Shown here: in pieces, positions 17,374 to 25,198 of the stretch
How positions within the stretch are numbered: the first letter of the stretch is position 1
How the letters are laid out: the number at the start of each line of letters is the position of its first letter
Source of the DNA: JADJTT01 sp049306275
GTDB lineage: Bacteria > Bacteroidota > Bacteroidia > Chitinophagales > Saprospiraceae
Assembly: GCA_049306275.1 (NCBI GenBank)
Contig: JBAQQB010000018.1
Location: 1-64,000 of the forward strand
Reading direction: 5' to 3'
Length of the DNA: 64,000 nucleotides
Translations under genes and position numbers: made by a program
Notes under the pieces: model-generated
Seen by the model: the letters and a program-made list of their open reading frames with translations, nothing else
What the model was told of the DNA's origin: nothing
Database searches by the model: none

Positions 17374-18777
17374 CTAAATAAGCCTCCCCTCAAACGCCTT
17401 CTTCAAAATACTCTGCCGCAAGGCCTCCGATTGCTGCAGCGCCTTCCCGATCTCCTGTTCGAGATGATCGCAGACGGAGAGACGGGATTCGATTTCCTGG
17501 ACGATCTGGTGTTGTTCGGCCGGTGAAGGCAACGGCAGCAGTATGCTTTTGAATCGCGCTAAACTAATTTTTTTCTGTGCAACCCCTTTTGTTATAAGTC
17601 CAAGTTGCTTTTTAACGTGAGTGGAGTTAATGCAGTGGTAATAAAACATTTTTGAGAAATATTTTCCCCACACTCTAAATTTCAGACAATCCGCTGTGAT
17701 AATTCCAGTTGGTCTTCCCTTTGGGTAAATTGTACAGTCCCCCGGTGGATCACCCATTTTGGTTATCAACAAATCATCTGGTTCAACTGCATGGGCGATT
17801 AATTCCTGAAACTTTATTTCACTAATGAATTGAGGATTCAGGTCAAAGTTATTACTAGTAATGTGGCGGACAAAAATTAGTGGTACCCCCGATTTTTCAT
17901 AGTCGCTAACTTTTAAGTCACTACCAAACGGCCCAATCGTCAAAGAGTGTTTTGATGGGTCTGCAATCAGTTCAGGGACAACCCACTTCCACCCCACCGG
18001 CAACGCTGGCAACTCCTTCAGCTCCGCTTCCGTCAGCGGGGGGTATTCTTTGGGCTTTTTGGAATGCCGCTGGCGTTCTACCTTGATTTGTTCCAGCAGT
18101 TTGTCAGCTGCATCGGGTGTAGCTTCGGAGGAGGCGGCCCGCCATTGCTCCGTCAGCTTCCCCTCGAATGCGGCTTTCAGAACGGCCTGGCGATAGACTT
18201 TCAGCTGGGCTTGCGCTTTTTTGAGGTTGGCGATGCCGTTGTCGAGTTCGCTGAAGAGCTCTTCGAGTTTGGCGACGATGCGGTGTTGTTCGGGGAGGGG
18301 TGGGAGTGGGATTTCAACTTCCTCCAAAAACGACTTCGGAACCCTGAGTTGACCGGCACTGCCCGTCATGCTCAACCTTGCTTTATCTCGGAAGCGCTTT
18401 TGAATGACGTAATAAAAAGCATACTGCTTCAGAATGTCCGCTTGAAACCGAACAACATGAAACTCTGTTGAACCAAAGCCTAAACCGTTTTTTAAATTGT
18501 GGGCTACTGCTATCTTCCCATTCTCCATGCAGGGGGTGATCTTTGCAAAAATCATGTCTCCCTCGAAAAAAGAAGTATATCCTTTTTTTACATCCTTAAG
18601 ATGTCTAATGTCCGTTGCATCAAATTTCCCTGTAGTCTCTTCAACCGCTTTCATGGGAATAAAAGAGACCAAGGTCTCGTCACTTATCTCATCAGTTCTT
18701 TTTCTTGGATTGATTTCTGCAATCTCCCCCAATTTTAAAACAACCCAGTTTTCCGGAATTTCCATGTTTCGATCCAT
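17374..18777 (-). CDS. hsdS: Type I restriction-modification system, specificity subunit
   Basis: The 467-residue protein has two target recognition domains (about residues 5-155 and 250-400). Each is followed by a conserved coiled-coil block: LPPLPEQHRIVAKLEELF ... AAFEGKLTEQW in the middle and LPLPSPAEQHQIVQEIESRL ... KAFEGRLI at the end. The two halves are complete, so a bipartite recognition sequence is expected. The start codon lies 2 bp from the hsdR stop, so the two genes are cotranscribed. The two recognition domains are AT-rich relative to the conserved blocks, as is common for exchanged recognition domains. Confidence 0.92.
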   Translation of the reverse strand: MDRNMEIPENWVVLKLGEIAEINPRKRTDEISDETLVSFIPMKAVEETTGKFDATDIRHLKDVKKGYTSFFEGDMIFAKITPCMENGKIAVAHNLKNGLGFGSTEFHVVRFQADILKQYAFYYVIQKRFRDKARLSMTGSAGQLRVPKSFLEEVEIPLPPLPEQHRIVAKLEELFSELDNGIANLKKAQAQLKVYRQAVLKAAFEGKLTEQWRAASSEATPDAADKLLEQIKVERQRHSKKPKEYPPLTEAELKELPALPVGWKWVVPELIADPSKHSLTIGPFGSDLKVSDYEKSGVPLIFVRHITSNNFDLNPQFISEIKFQELIAHAVEPDDLLITKMGDPPGDCTIYPKGRPTGIITADCLKFRVWGKYFSKMFYYHCINSTHVKKQLGLITKGVAQKKISLARFKSILLPLPSPAEQHQIVQEIESRLSVCDHLEQEIGKALQQSEALRQSILKKAFEGRLI

Positions 18778-18778
18778 T

Positions 18779-21535
18779 CTATCCTGCTAACGCTTGATTC
18801 ATTTCGTCAATAATACCACCCATCCCCTCCCCAAACAACTGAAACATTTTCCCCCTTCCTCCCTGCGCATCAAACGGCGCATAGTCCAGATCATCCATAG
18901 ATATCGAAACCGATGCCGCGATGTGATCCCGAACCATATACAGCCAATCCATCTGCGCCTGATTGAACTTCACGGGGCCGACCTGTTGCTGGAATACCCA
19001 ATCCCGGAAATTGCGTCGCACCTTGACGTCGTAGGGATCGAGCGTCTGGTCCATACCGGTCACGCGGCGGAGTAGCGAAACCAGGGCGATCAGTTCCTTC
19101 TTCGGTTGATCCTTCGGTACCTTGTCGAGCTCGGCAAAGGCTTCGTACACGCGCAGGGGGGCGAGGTGGGGCTTGTGCCGTTTCAGGTGATCGAGAATCT
19201 CTTTCACCATCTGGTAGGTCCATCTGCGCTGCTGGTAGGGCTGGGCGTAAAAGATGCGGAAAGCGGTGACCTCGTCCTTGTTTTCTTCGATGTAGGTTTG
19301 GAAATCTTTGATGAGATTGGCCCCTCGCTCCCCGCTGGAAGTATCCCATCCTGCCCGTTCCAATTGGTCGCGGTTTACGGTGTCTATCAGTTGTTCGTGG
19401 ACACGCCTGACGTTTTCGATGTAGTCATTCAATGGGCCTGAGAAGTGCGTTCTGGCGGCATCTATGAGTGTCTCCCGGGCTTTGTGAAGCTGACTTTGAT
19501 CCGGGTATTGGTCAGCGGAAATGCCGTGTATTTCGCGCGCTTTTTCTTCGATCCGGTCGGGGTCGTACGCTGCCAGCAGGCCGGCAGCCAATTGTGAGGG
19601 CGTCCGGCCATTTGCTTCCACGGTGAATTCCACTTTCTCCTGCTCGGTCAGCATCCGCTCCAGGCGGATCAGGCGATTGGCCAGTGAGGTGTAAAGGTCT
19701 TCGTCTTTGGCTCCCATGAGTACCGCACCCAGCAGGTCTTTGAGTGGAACTGATGACTTGCGCTCCAGGGGGCGGGAGTCGGTTTTCAGGCTTTTGGTTA
19801 CGCCCACCGCATCCACGATCACGAAATGCGTTTTGCCATTGATGGCAGAGCGGGTAACCTTGCGAAGATCATCCGTACTCAAGGTCCGGGTGCCGCGTCC
19901 TTTCATCTGTTCGAAATAATTCCGGGATTTGACGTCGCGCATAAACAGCAAGCACTCCAGCGGTTTTACGTCGGTACCGGTGGCGATCATATCGACCGTC
20001 ACCGCGATGCGGGGGTAGTAGTCGTTGCGGAACGATTGCAAAATCGATTTGGGGTCTTCCTGCGACTGGTAGGTGATCTTCTTACAGAAATCGTTGCCTT
20101 CCCCGAATTCTTCGCGCACCATGCGGATGATATCTTCCGCGTGAGAGTCCGTTTTAGCGAATATCAGCGTTTTCGGTACTTCCCCACGTCCGGGAAATAT
20201 CTCCGGCAGCTTCTCCCGGAAGGTCTTGATGATCCAGCGAATTTGGCTGGGGTTCACCACGTCCCGGTCCAGTTCTTTTGCCGAGTACGCCGTGTCCTCG
20301 TCGAGCAGTTCCCAGCGTTTCCGGCGCGAGAGCTTTTCCCGTCTTTCGATGTACTCGTTGGCTTTGATCTGTGCCCCTTCCTGGGTGATCCTGGTTTCGA
20401 TCAGGTAAACGTCGTGGCCGACATTCACCCCATCGATCACCGCCTGTTCATGTGGATATTCTGAAACCACATTCTCATTGAAAAACCCGAAGGTCCGTGC
20501 ATCCGGCGTAGCTGTCAGGCCGATCATGAATGTGTCGAAATAGTCGAGCACCTGCTTCCACAAATTGTAGATGCTGCGGTGGCATTCATCGACGACGATG
20601 ACATCGAAGAACTCGACGGGCACCTTCTCGTTGTAACCAACCGGAACGGGTTCTTTTGGTTGCCACCGCGTCTCGTTTGGATTCTCCTGTTCAGCCTTTT
20701 CGTCCAGTTCTTCGTCCTTCAGGATCGAATACAGCCGCTGGATGGTCGATATGCAAACCTGGCTATCCGGCGCCACATAACGGGAGTTGAGCCGCTGCAC
20801 GTTGTAGAGTTCGGTGAACTTCCGCTTGTCGTCATCCGGTTGGTAGGCCATGAATTCCTGCTCTGCCTGTTCTCCCAGGTTGCGGGTGTCCACCAGGAAG
20901 AGAACCCGCTTGGCATTGGCAAATTTCAGCAGCCGATAGATCGCCGTGATCGCACAATACGTCTTTCCCGATCCGGTAGCCATCTGGATCAGGGCTTTCG
21001 GCCTGGCTTCCCGGAAGGATTTTTCCAGGTTATTGATGGCGTTGAACTGACACTCCCGGAGGTTGCCTCGTTCAAGGTCTGGGATGTTGTGCAACCGGGC
21101 ACGAAGGGACTGATCCTGCCTCAACCACTCCCGGAAGGTCTCCGGGCGATGGAAGCAGAAAACCCGGCGTGCGCGTGGTTTGGGATCGCGGTGGTCGGTA
21201 AAATAGGTGAGCGTGCCGGTCGATTCATAAGAAAACGGTAGCGGGGCGTTGTCGATGTGTTTGAGTTTGGCGGTGCGGTATCCTTCCGTTTGGACTTCTA
21301 CGCCAGAAAGCCCTTCGCCCTTCTCCTCGCGTTTGGCTTCGATCACGCCAACGGGTGCCCGGTCCACAAACAGCACGTAGTCGGCTGGGCCTTCGGATGT
21401 TTGGTATTCGCGCAGGGCGATCCCTGGTCCGGCGGCCCAGTTGAGCAGTCCAATATCCTGCACGCTCCACCCCGCCTTGCGCAGCATGTCGTCGATGGTA
21501 TCGCGCGATCGTTGTTCGGGGTTTTGGTTGGTCAT
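18779..21535 (-). CDS. hsdR: Type I restriction-modification system, endonuclease/translocase subunit
   Basis: The 918-residue protein starts at the ATG at 21535; the frame runs further upstream but without a sensible N-terminus. The N-terminal PD-(D/E)XK nuclease has D52 and the EAK motif at 66-68. The superfamily 2 motor follows, with Walker A MATGSGKT (about 185-192), DECH with VVDECHRS, GLTATPD as motif III, and TGTDVKPLECLLFMR plus QMKGRGTR in the second RecA lobe. The C-terminal helical domain docks on HsdM-HsdS. It cuts unmethylated DNA after ATP-driven translocation. It is the first gene of a six-gene minus-strand operon and is divergent from the AbiEi gene. Confidence 0.93.
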   Translation of the reverse strand: MTNQNPEQRSRDTIDDMLRKAGWSVQDIGLLNWAAGPGIALREYQTSEGPADYVLFVDRAPVGVIEAKREEKGEGLSGVEVQTEGYRTAKLKHIDNAPLPFSYESTGTLTYFTDHRDPKPRARRVFCFHRPETFREWLRQDQSLRARLHNIPDLERGNLRECQFNAINNLEKSFREARPKALIQMATGSGKTYCAITAIYRLLKFANAKRVLFLVDTRNLGEQAEQEFMAYQPDDDKRKFTELYNVQRLNSRYVAPDSQVCISTIQRLYSILKDEELDEKAEQENPNETRWQPKEPVPVGYNEKVPVEFFDVIVVDECHRSIYNLWKQVLDYFDTFMIGLTATPDARTFGFFNENVVSEYPHEQAVIDGVNVGHDVYLIETRITQEGAQIKANEYIERREKLSRRKRWELLDEDTAYSAKELDRDVVNPSQIRWIIKTFREKLPEIFPGRGEVPKTLIFAKTDSHAEDIIRMVREEFGEGNDFCKKITYQSQEDPKSILQSFRNDYYPRIAVTVDMIATGTDVKPLECLLFMRDVKSRNYFEQMKGRGTRTLSTDDLRKVTRSAINGKTHFVIVDAVGVTKSLKTDSRPLERKSSVPLKDLLGAVLMGAKDEDLYTSLANRLIRLERMLTEQEKVEFTVEANGRTPSQLAAGLLAAYDPDRIEEKAREIHGISADQYPDQSQLHKARETLIDAARTHFSGPLNDYIENVRRVHEQLIDTVNRDQLERAGWDTSSGERGANLIKDFQTYIEENKDEVTAFRIFYAQPYQQRRWTYQMVKEILDHLKRHKPHLAPLRVYEAFAELDKVPKDQPKKELIALVSLLRRVTGMDQTLDPYDVKVRRNFRDWVFQQQVGPVKFNQAQMDWLYMVRDHIAASVSISMDDLDYAPFDAQGGRGKMFQLFGEGMGGIIDEMNQALAG

Positions 21536-21571
21536 ACGTCTTGTGGATACATTGCGTGTACCCGCAGTTGG

Positions 21572-21603
21572 TAAATATAGTGCTAATGGCGTAAACAGGC
21601 AAG
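21572..21603 (-). promoter_or_regulatory. Candidate promoter of the hsd operon
   Basis: On the minus strand CTTG (21600-21603), 20 bp, then TATATTTA (21572-21579) approximate TTTG-N19-TAnnTTTG. They would give a leader of about 30 nt before the hsdR ATG. Confidence 0.45.
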
Positions 21604-21686
21604 GGGATTGGAGGAAGAAGTCGGCTGGCTTGCGGAAAGGCTCTGCGAAATCCAGATTTGGGTACCGGCAGGTATTTGTGTAAGTT

Positions 21687-21739
21687 TGTATGTTTTCATA
21701 TCTTGTATGTTCAGACCATACATCGTACATTTGCATACA
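21687..21739. promoter_or_regulatory. Symmetric four-hexamer operator with embedded promoter for the AbiEi gene
   Basis: TGTATG occurs at 21687-21692 and 21704-21709, and its complement CATACA at 21717-21722 and 21734-21739. The spacing is 11-7-11, and both pairs are centred on base 21713. The promoter (CTTG at 21702-21705, TACATTTG at 21726-21733) lies inside, and the last hexamer runs into the ATG at 21739. Binding of the antitoxin here would block its own promoter. AbiEi proteins are known to autoregulate through inverted repeats. Confidence 0.65.
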
Positions 21740-22701
21740 TGAAGGAAGAAATACTGCAAACGGCAATCGAAAAGATCAATGATCTCCCGGAAGTTCACTG
21801 CGAGATAAGGGGGGAAGACATCCTCCTGAGATCCGGCCAAGAGGAAGTAAAGCTCCATGCAGAAGTAAAGACCAAAATTGTTCCCGCCCAAATTCTCAGG
21901 CTTAGAGAACTGCGGGATCAGGTACCCCCTTTTATCGTAATTGCGCATTACATCACCCCAGAGGCGAAGGCGTTGTTGAAAAAGGAAGAAATTCCGTATG
22001 CGGACACAGCCGGCAACATTTTCATACGAGCAAAAGGCATCTACATTTTTGTCGAAACAGGCAAGGCGCACAGGGGGAAAATTGAAAGTCAGGAAAGGGC
22101 CTTTAGCAAGGCGGGGTTAAAAGTCGTCTACCAGTTTCTGGTAGCTCCCGGGTACATCAACGAGCCCTACCGGTTTATCGGAGAAAAGGCAAAAGTGACC
22201 ATAGCAACGGTGGGAAAGGTCATACACGGCCTGCTGCATGAAAGGTACATACTTCAGGCGGATGACCGGCATTACCGGATCCATGACATGGAGAAGCTGT
22301 TGCAAAGGTGGGTCACAGGATATAATACCACGCTGAAACCAAAATTGAGAAGGAGAAAGTACCGGTGGGTCAGTGACAGAGTGGATTGGAGATCCATCGA
22401 ACTCCCTGCCAATACTTTTTGGGGAGGGGCCGCTGCCGCCGAAAAGTTGATGGACTTTCTGATTGCGGACAAATTAGTCATTTACACGGGAAAGAACTTC
22501 AATGAGGTAGCGCAGGAACTGAAAATGGTACCGGACAAAGATGGGCCTGTGGAGCTGATCGAGGCGTTTTGGGAATGCCAGGAAAGCGGCGAGACTGTTC
22601 ACCCAATTCTCGTCTATGCGGATTTAATTGAAAGCGCTGATCCCCGTTATGTAGAAACGGCAATCGGCATATATAAAAATTATGTGGAAGGCAAATTATG
22701 A
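21739..22701 (+). CDS. Type IV toxin-antitoxin AbiEi-family antitoxin/repressor
   Basis: The 320-residue protein starts at the ATG at 21739. An upstream in-frame start at 21658 would read through the operator. The motif YADTAGNIFIRAKGIYIFVETGK, the winged-helix region around FSKAGLKVVYQFLVAPGYINEPYRFIGEKAKVTIATVGKVIHGLLHERYI and the C-terminal WGGAAAAEKLMDFL are those of Bacteroidota AbiEi proteins. It should bind DNA, repress its own operon and neutralise an AbiEii nucleotidyltransferase. The expected toxin gene starts at 22682, overlapping this gene, but is cut short. The protein is therefore an orphan antitoxin. Confidence 0.75.
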   Translation: MKEEILQTAIEKINDLPEVHCEIRGEDILLRSGQEEVKLHAEVKTKIVPAQILRLRELRDQVPPFIVIAHYITPEAKALLKKEEIPYADTAGNIFIRAKGIYIFVETGKAHRGKIESQERAFSKAGLKVVYQFLVAPGYINEPYRFIGEKAKVTIATVGKVIHGLLHERYILQADDRHYRIHDMEKLLQRWVTGYNTTLKPKLRRRKYRWVSDRVDWRSIELPANTFWGGAAAAEKLMDFLIADKLVIYTGKNFNEVAQELKMVPDKDGPVELIEAFWECQESGETVHPILVYADLIESADPRYVETAIGIYKNYVEGKL

Positions 22702-22822
22702 TGAGTTAGCCATTGAAGGGCTCCGGGAGCCCTTGATGCACATAAGCGATACCTGCCGGGAGCTTGGGATCGGTTTATGGATTTGTGATGCTGCCGAGGA
22801 GATATCCTGCACAGGAGACTGA
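22682..22822 (+). pseudogene. 5' stub of the AbiEi partner (toxin) gene
   Basis: An ATG at 22682, overlapping the end of the antitoxin frame by 20 bp, opens a frame of 46 codons (MWKANYDELAIEGLREPLMH...CRELGIG) and then stops at 22820. Overlapping start and helix-forming sequence fit the beginning of a partner toxin gene; the nucleotidyltransferase core is absent. That it is AbiEii-like is inferred from position. The sequence between here and the DUF433 gene shows no continuation. Confidence 0.5.
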
Positions 22823-22936
22823 AATAATGCCTGGGTGTAGCTAATGCATCTTCCGGCAGGTAAAACCACTGCATATCTTCCCCGGAACTGAAATTAACCT
22901 TAAATCGTTGCTTCAAAGGAACAGAAGAAAAGGACC

Positions 22937-23185
22937 ATGGAAAAAAACGAATTACTGAGCCGCATCACCATTGATCCATTGATTTGTCATGGCAAGCCTT
23001 GTGTGCGGGGGCTGCGCTATCCCGTTTCGAGTATTCTGGAATACCTGGCAGCTGGCGATACAATAGAGGATATACTGGCAGAATTCACCGAATTGGAAGA
23101 GGAAGATATTAAAGCTTGCCTGATGTTCGCGGTGCTGGCGGTGAATGCCAAGGGGAGCATCATCATACCGCATGCTGCATCGTGA
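22937..23185 (+). CDS. DUF433 protein (VapB-like antitoxin fold)
   Basis: The 82-residue protein carries the DUF433 signature: RITIDPLICHGKPCVRGLRYPVSSILEYLAAGDTIEDILAEF, then a helix ELEEEDIKACLMFA. The family has an HTH-like fold and usually precedes a DUF5615 PIN-like toxin. No such gene follows: the next feature is a terminator and tRNA-Cys. The last 15 residues (VNAKGSIIIPHAAS) depart from the usual C-terminus, so the end may be altered by the recombination that formed the right island boundary. A decayed second copy lies at 9755-9826. Confidence 0.8.
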   Translation: MEKNELLSRITIDPLICHGKPCVRGLRYPVSSILEYLAAGDTIEDILAEFTELEEEDIKACLMFAVLAVNAKGSIIIPHAAS

Positions 23186-23194
23186 AAAGCCAAA

Positions 23195-23250
23195 CAAAAA
23201 AAGCCCACTCCTTCCAGAGCGGGCTTTTACAGTTGAGGTCGAGAGCGGAT
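23195..23250. repeat. Right direct repeat of the island (attachment site-like)
   Basis: This is the partner of 9827-9881. It spans the terminator of tRNA-Cys and the 3'-terminal 15 nt of the tRNA, and continues into an intact tRNA gene. Confidence 0.75.
23196..23229 (-). terminator. Terminator of tRNA-Cys
   Basis: On the minus strand an AAAAGCCC...GGGCTTTT stem ends in a run of seven T, directly after the tRNA 3' end. The same hairpin is duplicated in the left island repeat. Confidence 0.75.
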
Positions 23251-23306
23251 TCGAACCGCCGTACGAGGTTTTGCAGACCTCTGCCTAGCCACTCGGCCAC
23301 CCGACC
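23236..23306 (-). tRNA. tRNA-Cys (GCA)
   Basis: The 71-nt gene folds as a full cloverleaf. The acceptor stem GGTCGGG pairs with CTCGACC (one G-U), the discriminator base is T as in tRNA-Cys, the anticodon loop is CTGCAAA with anticodon GCA, and the T-loop is TTCGAAT. CCA is not encoded. It is the integration target of the island on its 3' side. Confidence 0.93.
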
Positions 23307-23372
23307 TTATTTCTAAGGACTGCAAAGATAAGGCATTTTATATTTATAAGTCAAGAGACCCGAAAAAGTTTC

Positions 23373-25115
23373 TCACCGCAACAACACCAACACCCCCTCC
23401 TCCTCAAACCCATCCCCGCCATCGCCAAATACCATCTGCACGCGGTAGACGTAGGAACCCTGCGGCATTTGACGCCCCTGGTACTCGCCGTCCCAACCCT
23501 CCGACCAGTTGCTGGTCTCGAATACGAGCTGGCCGTAGCGGTTGAAAATCTGCAGTTGGTAGCTGCTGATGGCGTTGGGGTACTGAATGGCCGGCCTGAA
23601 CTCGCGGTTGACCCCGTTGGGCGCGAAAGCGTTGGGCATGCGCACGATGGGGCGCTGGTCGAGGCATACGGTGTTGGAGCGCGATACCACCGGCGGATTG
23701 ACGTCGTTGGGCAGGTATACGCCGCCGCGGGCCAGCAGGTAGTAACACACCCGGGCCTCGTCGGCGTTCTCGGGGTCTACTTCGTCGGAGTAGGTCGTGA
23801 CGCCCGGATCGAGCGCGGCTTCGAACTGGGGGATGCCGTTGACGACGCGGTAGAGCTCGTATTCCAGCACCAGGCTGTTCTCCAACTCCCAGGGCGTCCA
23901 GCTCAGCTGGTTGGCGGAGCCGCCGGATGTTTGTCCTTCCAGGAAAATGGTGGCCCCCTGTGTCGACCGCGCCTCCAGCCCGCACTGGTCGATGGTGCGG
24001 ATCTCGTAATACAGCGGTCCCTGATTTTGCGGCGCCCCAGGGTCTTCGAAGGTTTCTGCCGGATTCAGGGGCAGCGTGAAGGAAATATTGGCCAAAAGCG
24101 ACATATTGGCAGGATCGCCTGACGCCCGCCAAATGGCGGCATTGGAGATTTCTGCCGTTTCTTTCCACACCCAGTCGATGCGCACCGGACCCGCCGGGGT
24201 GAAGGTGGCGTTCTTGATCGCCAGATTCTCCATCGGACTGACCACCCAGGGGAACACGCATACCCGGTTGGAGTTGGAGGTATTGCCCGTAGCGTTTTCA
24301 ATGGCCTGGAGGAAAAAACAGTGCTCCGAGCCCTCATCAGCCTCTGCGACTATGTAGCTATATAAATCGGCTGCCGGCGCAAGGGTGTCGACCGGCGTAA
24401 AAGGCCCCCCATCCAGACTCAGCCAGACAATCTGGCGGCCGATGCCGTTGGACCAGTTCTCATAGGGATTCCAGTCGAGCAATACGCTTTGGTTGCAGGA
24501 GTCGACGCGGGCGTTGAGCAATATGGTCTTATGCGGTGGCTGGAAAAGGCTTGTATTGCCGCACTGGTCGAGTCCCAGCACGTAGTATTCTTCTGAGCGC
24601 TGCCCGGGCGAGGCGTCCGTGTCGATGTAGGTATTTCCCGAAAAAACCGTATCGATCACATCGACATTGGCGCCGATCAGCCGGTAGATCATGTAGGCGT
24701 ACACCTCGGGAGAGGGGCTGGGCGACCAGACCAGCTGCACATTGTCGCCATCCACCGACACGCTCTGCATGACGGGCGGCTCCGGCAGCAGGTTGTCGAG
24801 GGTATCCGAAGAAAGAACCGGCTCTCCCGGGCAGTTGTAATTGCCAGTCATGTAGTAGTAAAAAACCTGGTTCCCCGGGTTGGGATGCACAAAAGTCGTC
24901 TGCGCCGGATTGGTCACCGCCGTCAGCAGACTGTACGGCCCGTTGTATTGTGTGCTGTAATAGATCTGATAGCTATTAAAGGTCCCACAGCTATTGGAAG
25001 GCAGGTCCCACACGATCGTATCCCCCCTCAGGCACAACAGCTCAGGCGGAAAAACCTGCCCTGAAAGGGAGGTTTGGAGGGAGAAAAGAACGATAAGTGC
25101 CGCTATGTATCTCAT
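23373..25115 (-). CDS. Secreted fibronectin III-like protein with T9SS type B sorting domain
   Basis: The 580-residue protein has a signal peptide (MRYIAALIVLFSLQTSLSGQ). The body is about five beta-sandwich modules of 85-100 residues with fibronectin III-like signatures (VQLVWSPSPSPEVYAYMIYR, VLLDWNPYENWSN, NQLSWTPWELENSLVLEYELYR). The last 90 residues (PNAFAPNGVNREFRP ... FNRYGQLVFETSNWSEGWDGEYQG) are the gliding motility-associated C-terminal domain, a T9SS type B signal. It should be exported to the cell surface. The binding partner is unknown. A perfect 56-bp palindrome ends 7 bp upstream of the start codon. Confidence 0.85.
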   Translation of the reverse strand: MRYIAALIVLFSLQTSLSGQVFPPELLCLRGDTIVWDLPSNSCGTFNSYQIYYSTQYNGPYSLLTAVTNPAQTTFVHPNPGNQVFYYYMTGNYNCPGEPVLSSDTLDNLLPEPPVMQSVSVDGDNVQLVWSPSPSPEVYAYMIYRLIGANVDVIDTVFSGNTYIDTDASPGQRSEEYYVLGLDQCGNTSLFQPPHKTILLNARVDSCNQSVLLDWNPYENWSNGIGRQIVWLSLDGGPFTPVDTLAPAADLYSYIVAEADEGSEHCFFLQAIENATGNTSNSNRVCVFPWVVSPMENLAIKNATFTPAGPVRIDWVWKETAEISNAAIWRASGDPANMSLLANISFTLPLNPAETFEDPGAPQNQGPLYYEIRTIDQCGLEARSTQGATIFLEGQTSGGSANQLSWTPWELENSLVLEYELYRVVNGIPQFEAALDPGVTTYSDEVDPENADEARVCYYLLARGGVYLPNDVNPPVVSRSNTVCLDQRPIVRMPNAFAPNGVNREFRPAIQYPNAISSYQLQIFNRYGQLVFETSNWSEGWDGEYQGRQMPQGSYVYRVQMVFGDGGDGFEEEGVLVLLR

Positions 25116-25122
25116 ATTAAAT

Positions 25123-25178
25123 CGTTTATCGTTTATCGTTTATCGTTTACGTAAACGATAAACGATAAACGATAAACG
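25123..25178. repeat. Perfect 56-bp palindrome of four plus four 7-bp units
   Basis: Each arm is 28 bp: CGTTTAT three times, then CGTTTAC, followed by the exact complement with no spacer (centre between 25150 and 25151). Pairing breaks at 25122/25179. It lies between two co-directional minus-strand genes, 7 bp upstream of the downstream ATG. It would form a very stable hairpin in RNA and a cruciform in DNA. Confidence 0.95.
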
Positions 25179-25198
25179 CAATATCATCCCTTCACTCT

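Larger units (their letters stand above)
9827..23250. mobile_element. Genomic (defence) island integrated at tRNA-Cys
   Basis: The segment is bounded by 55/56-bp direct repeats, one containing the 3' end of an intact tRNA-Cys and the other a truncated copy. Its content is accessory: a NACHT ATPase, a nuclease pair, a type I restriction operon with extra genes, an AbiEi antitoxin and a DUF433 protein. Several genes (SIR2-like, RusA-like, PD-(D/E)XK) are visibly more AT-rich than the flanks. No integrase, relaxase or transposase gene is seen inside, so the island looks immobile or dependent on a helper. Confidence 0.7.

Noticed and set aside
21658..21738. In-frame upstream extension of the AbiEi gene
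   Set aside because: It would run through the symmetric operator and promoter. The ATG at 21739 fits the family N-terminus.
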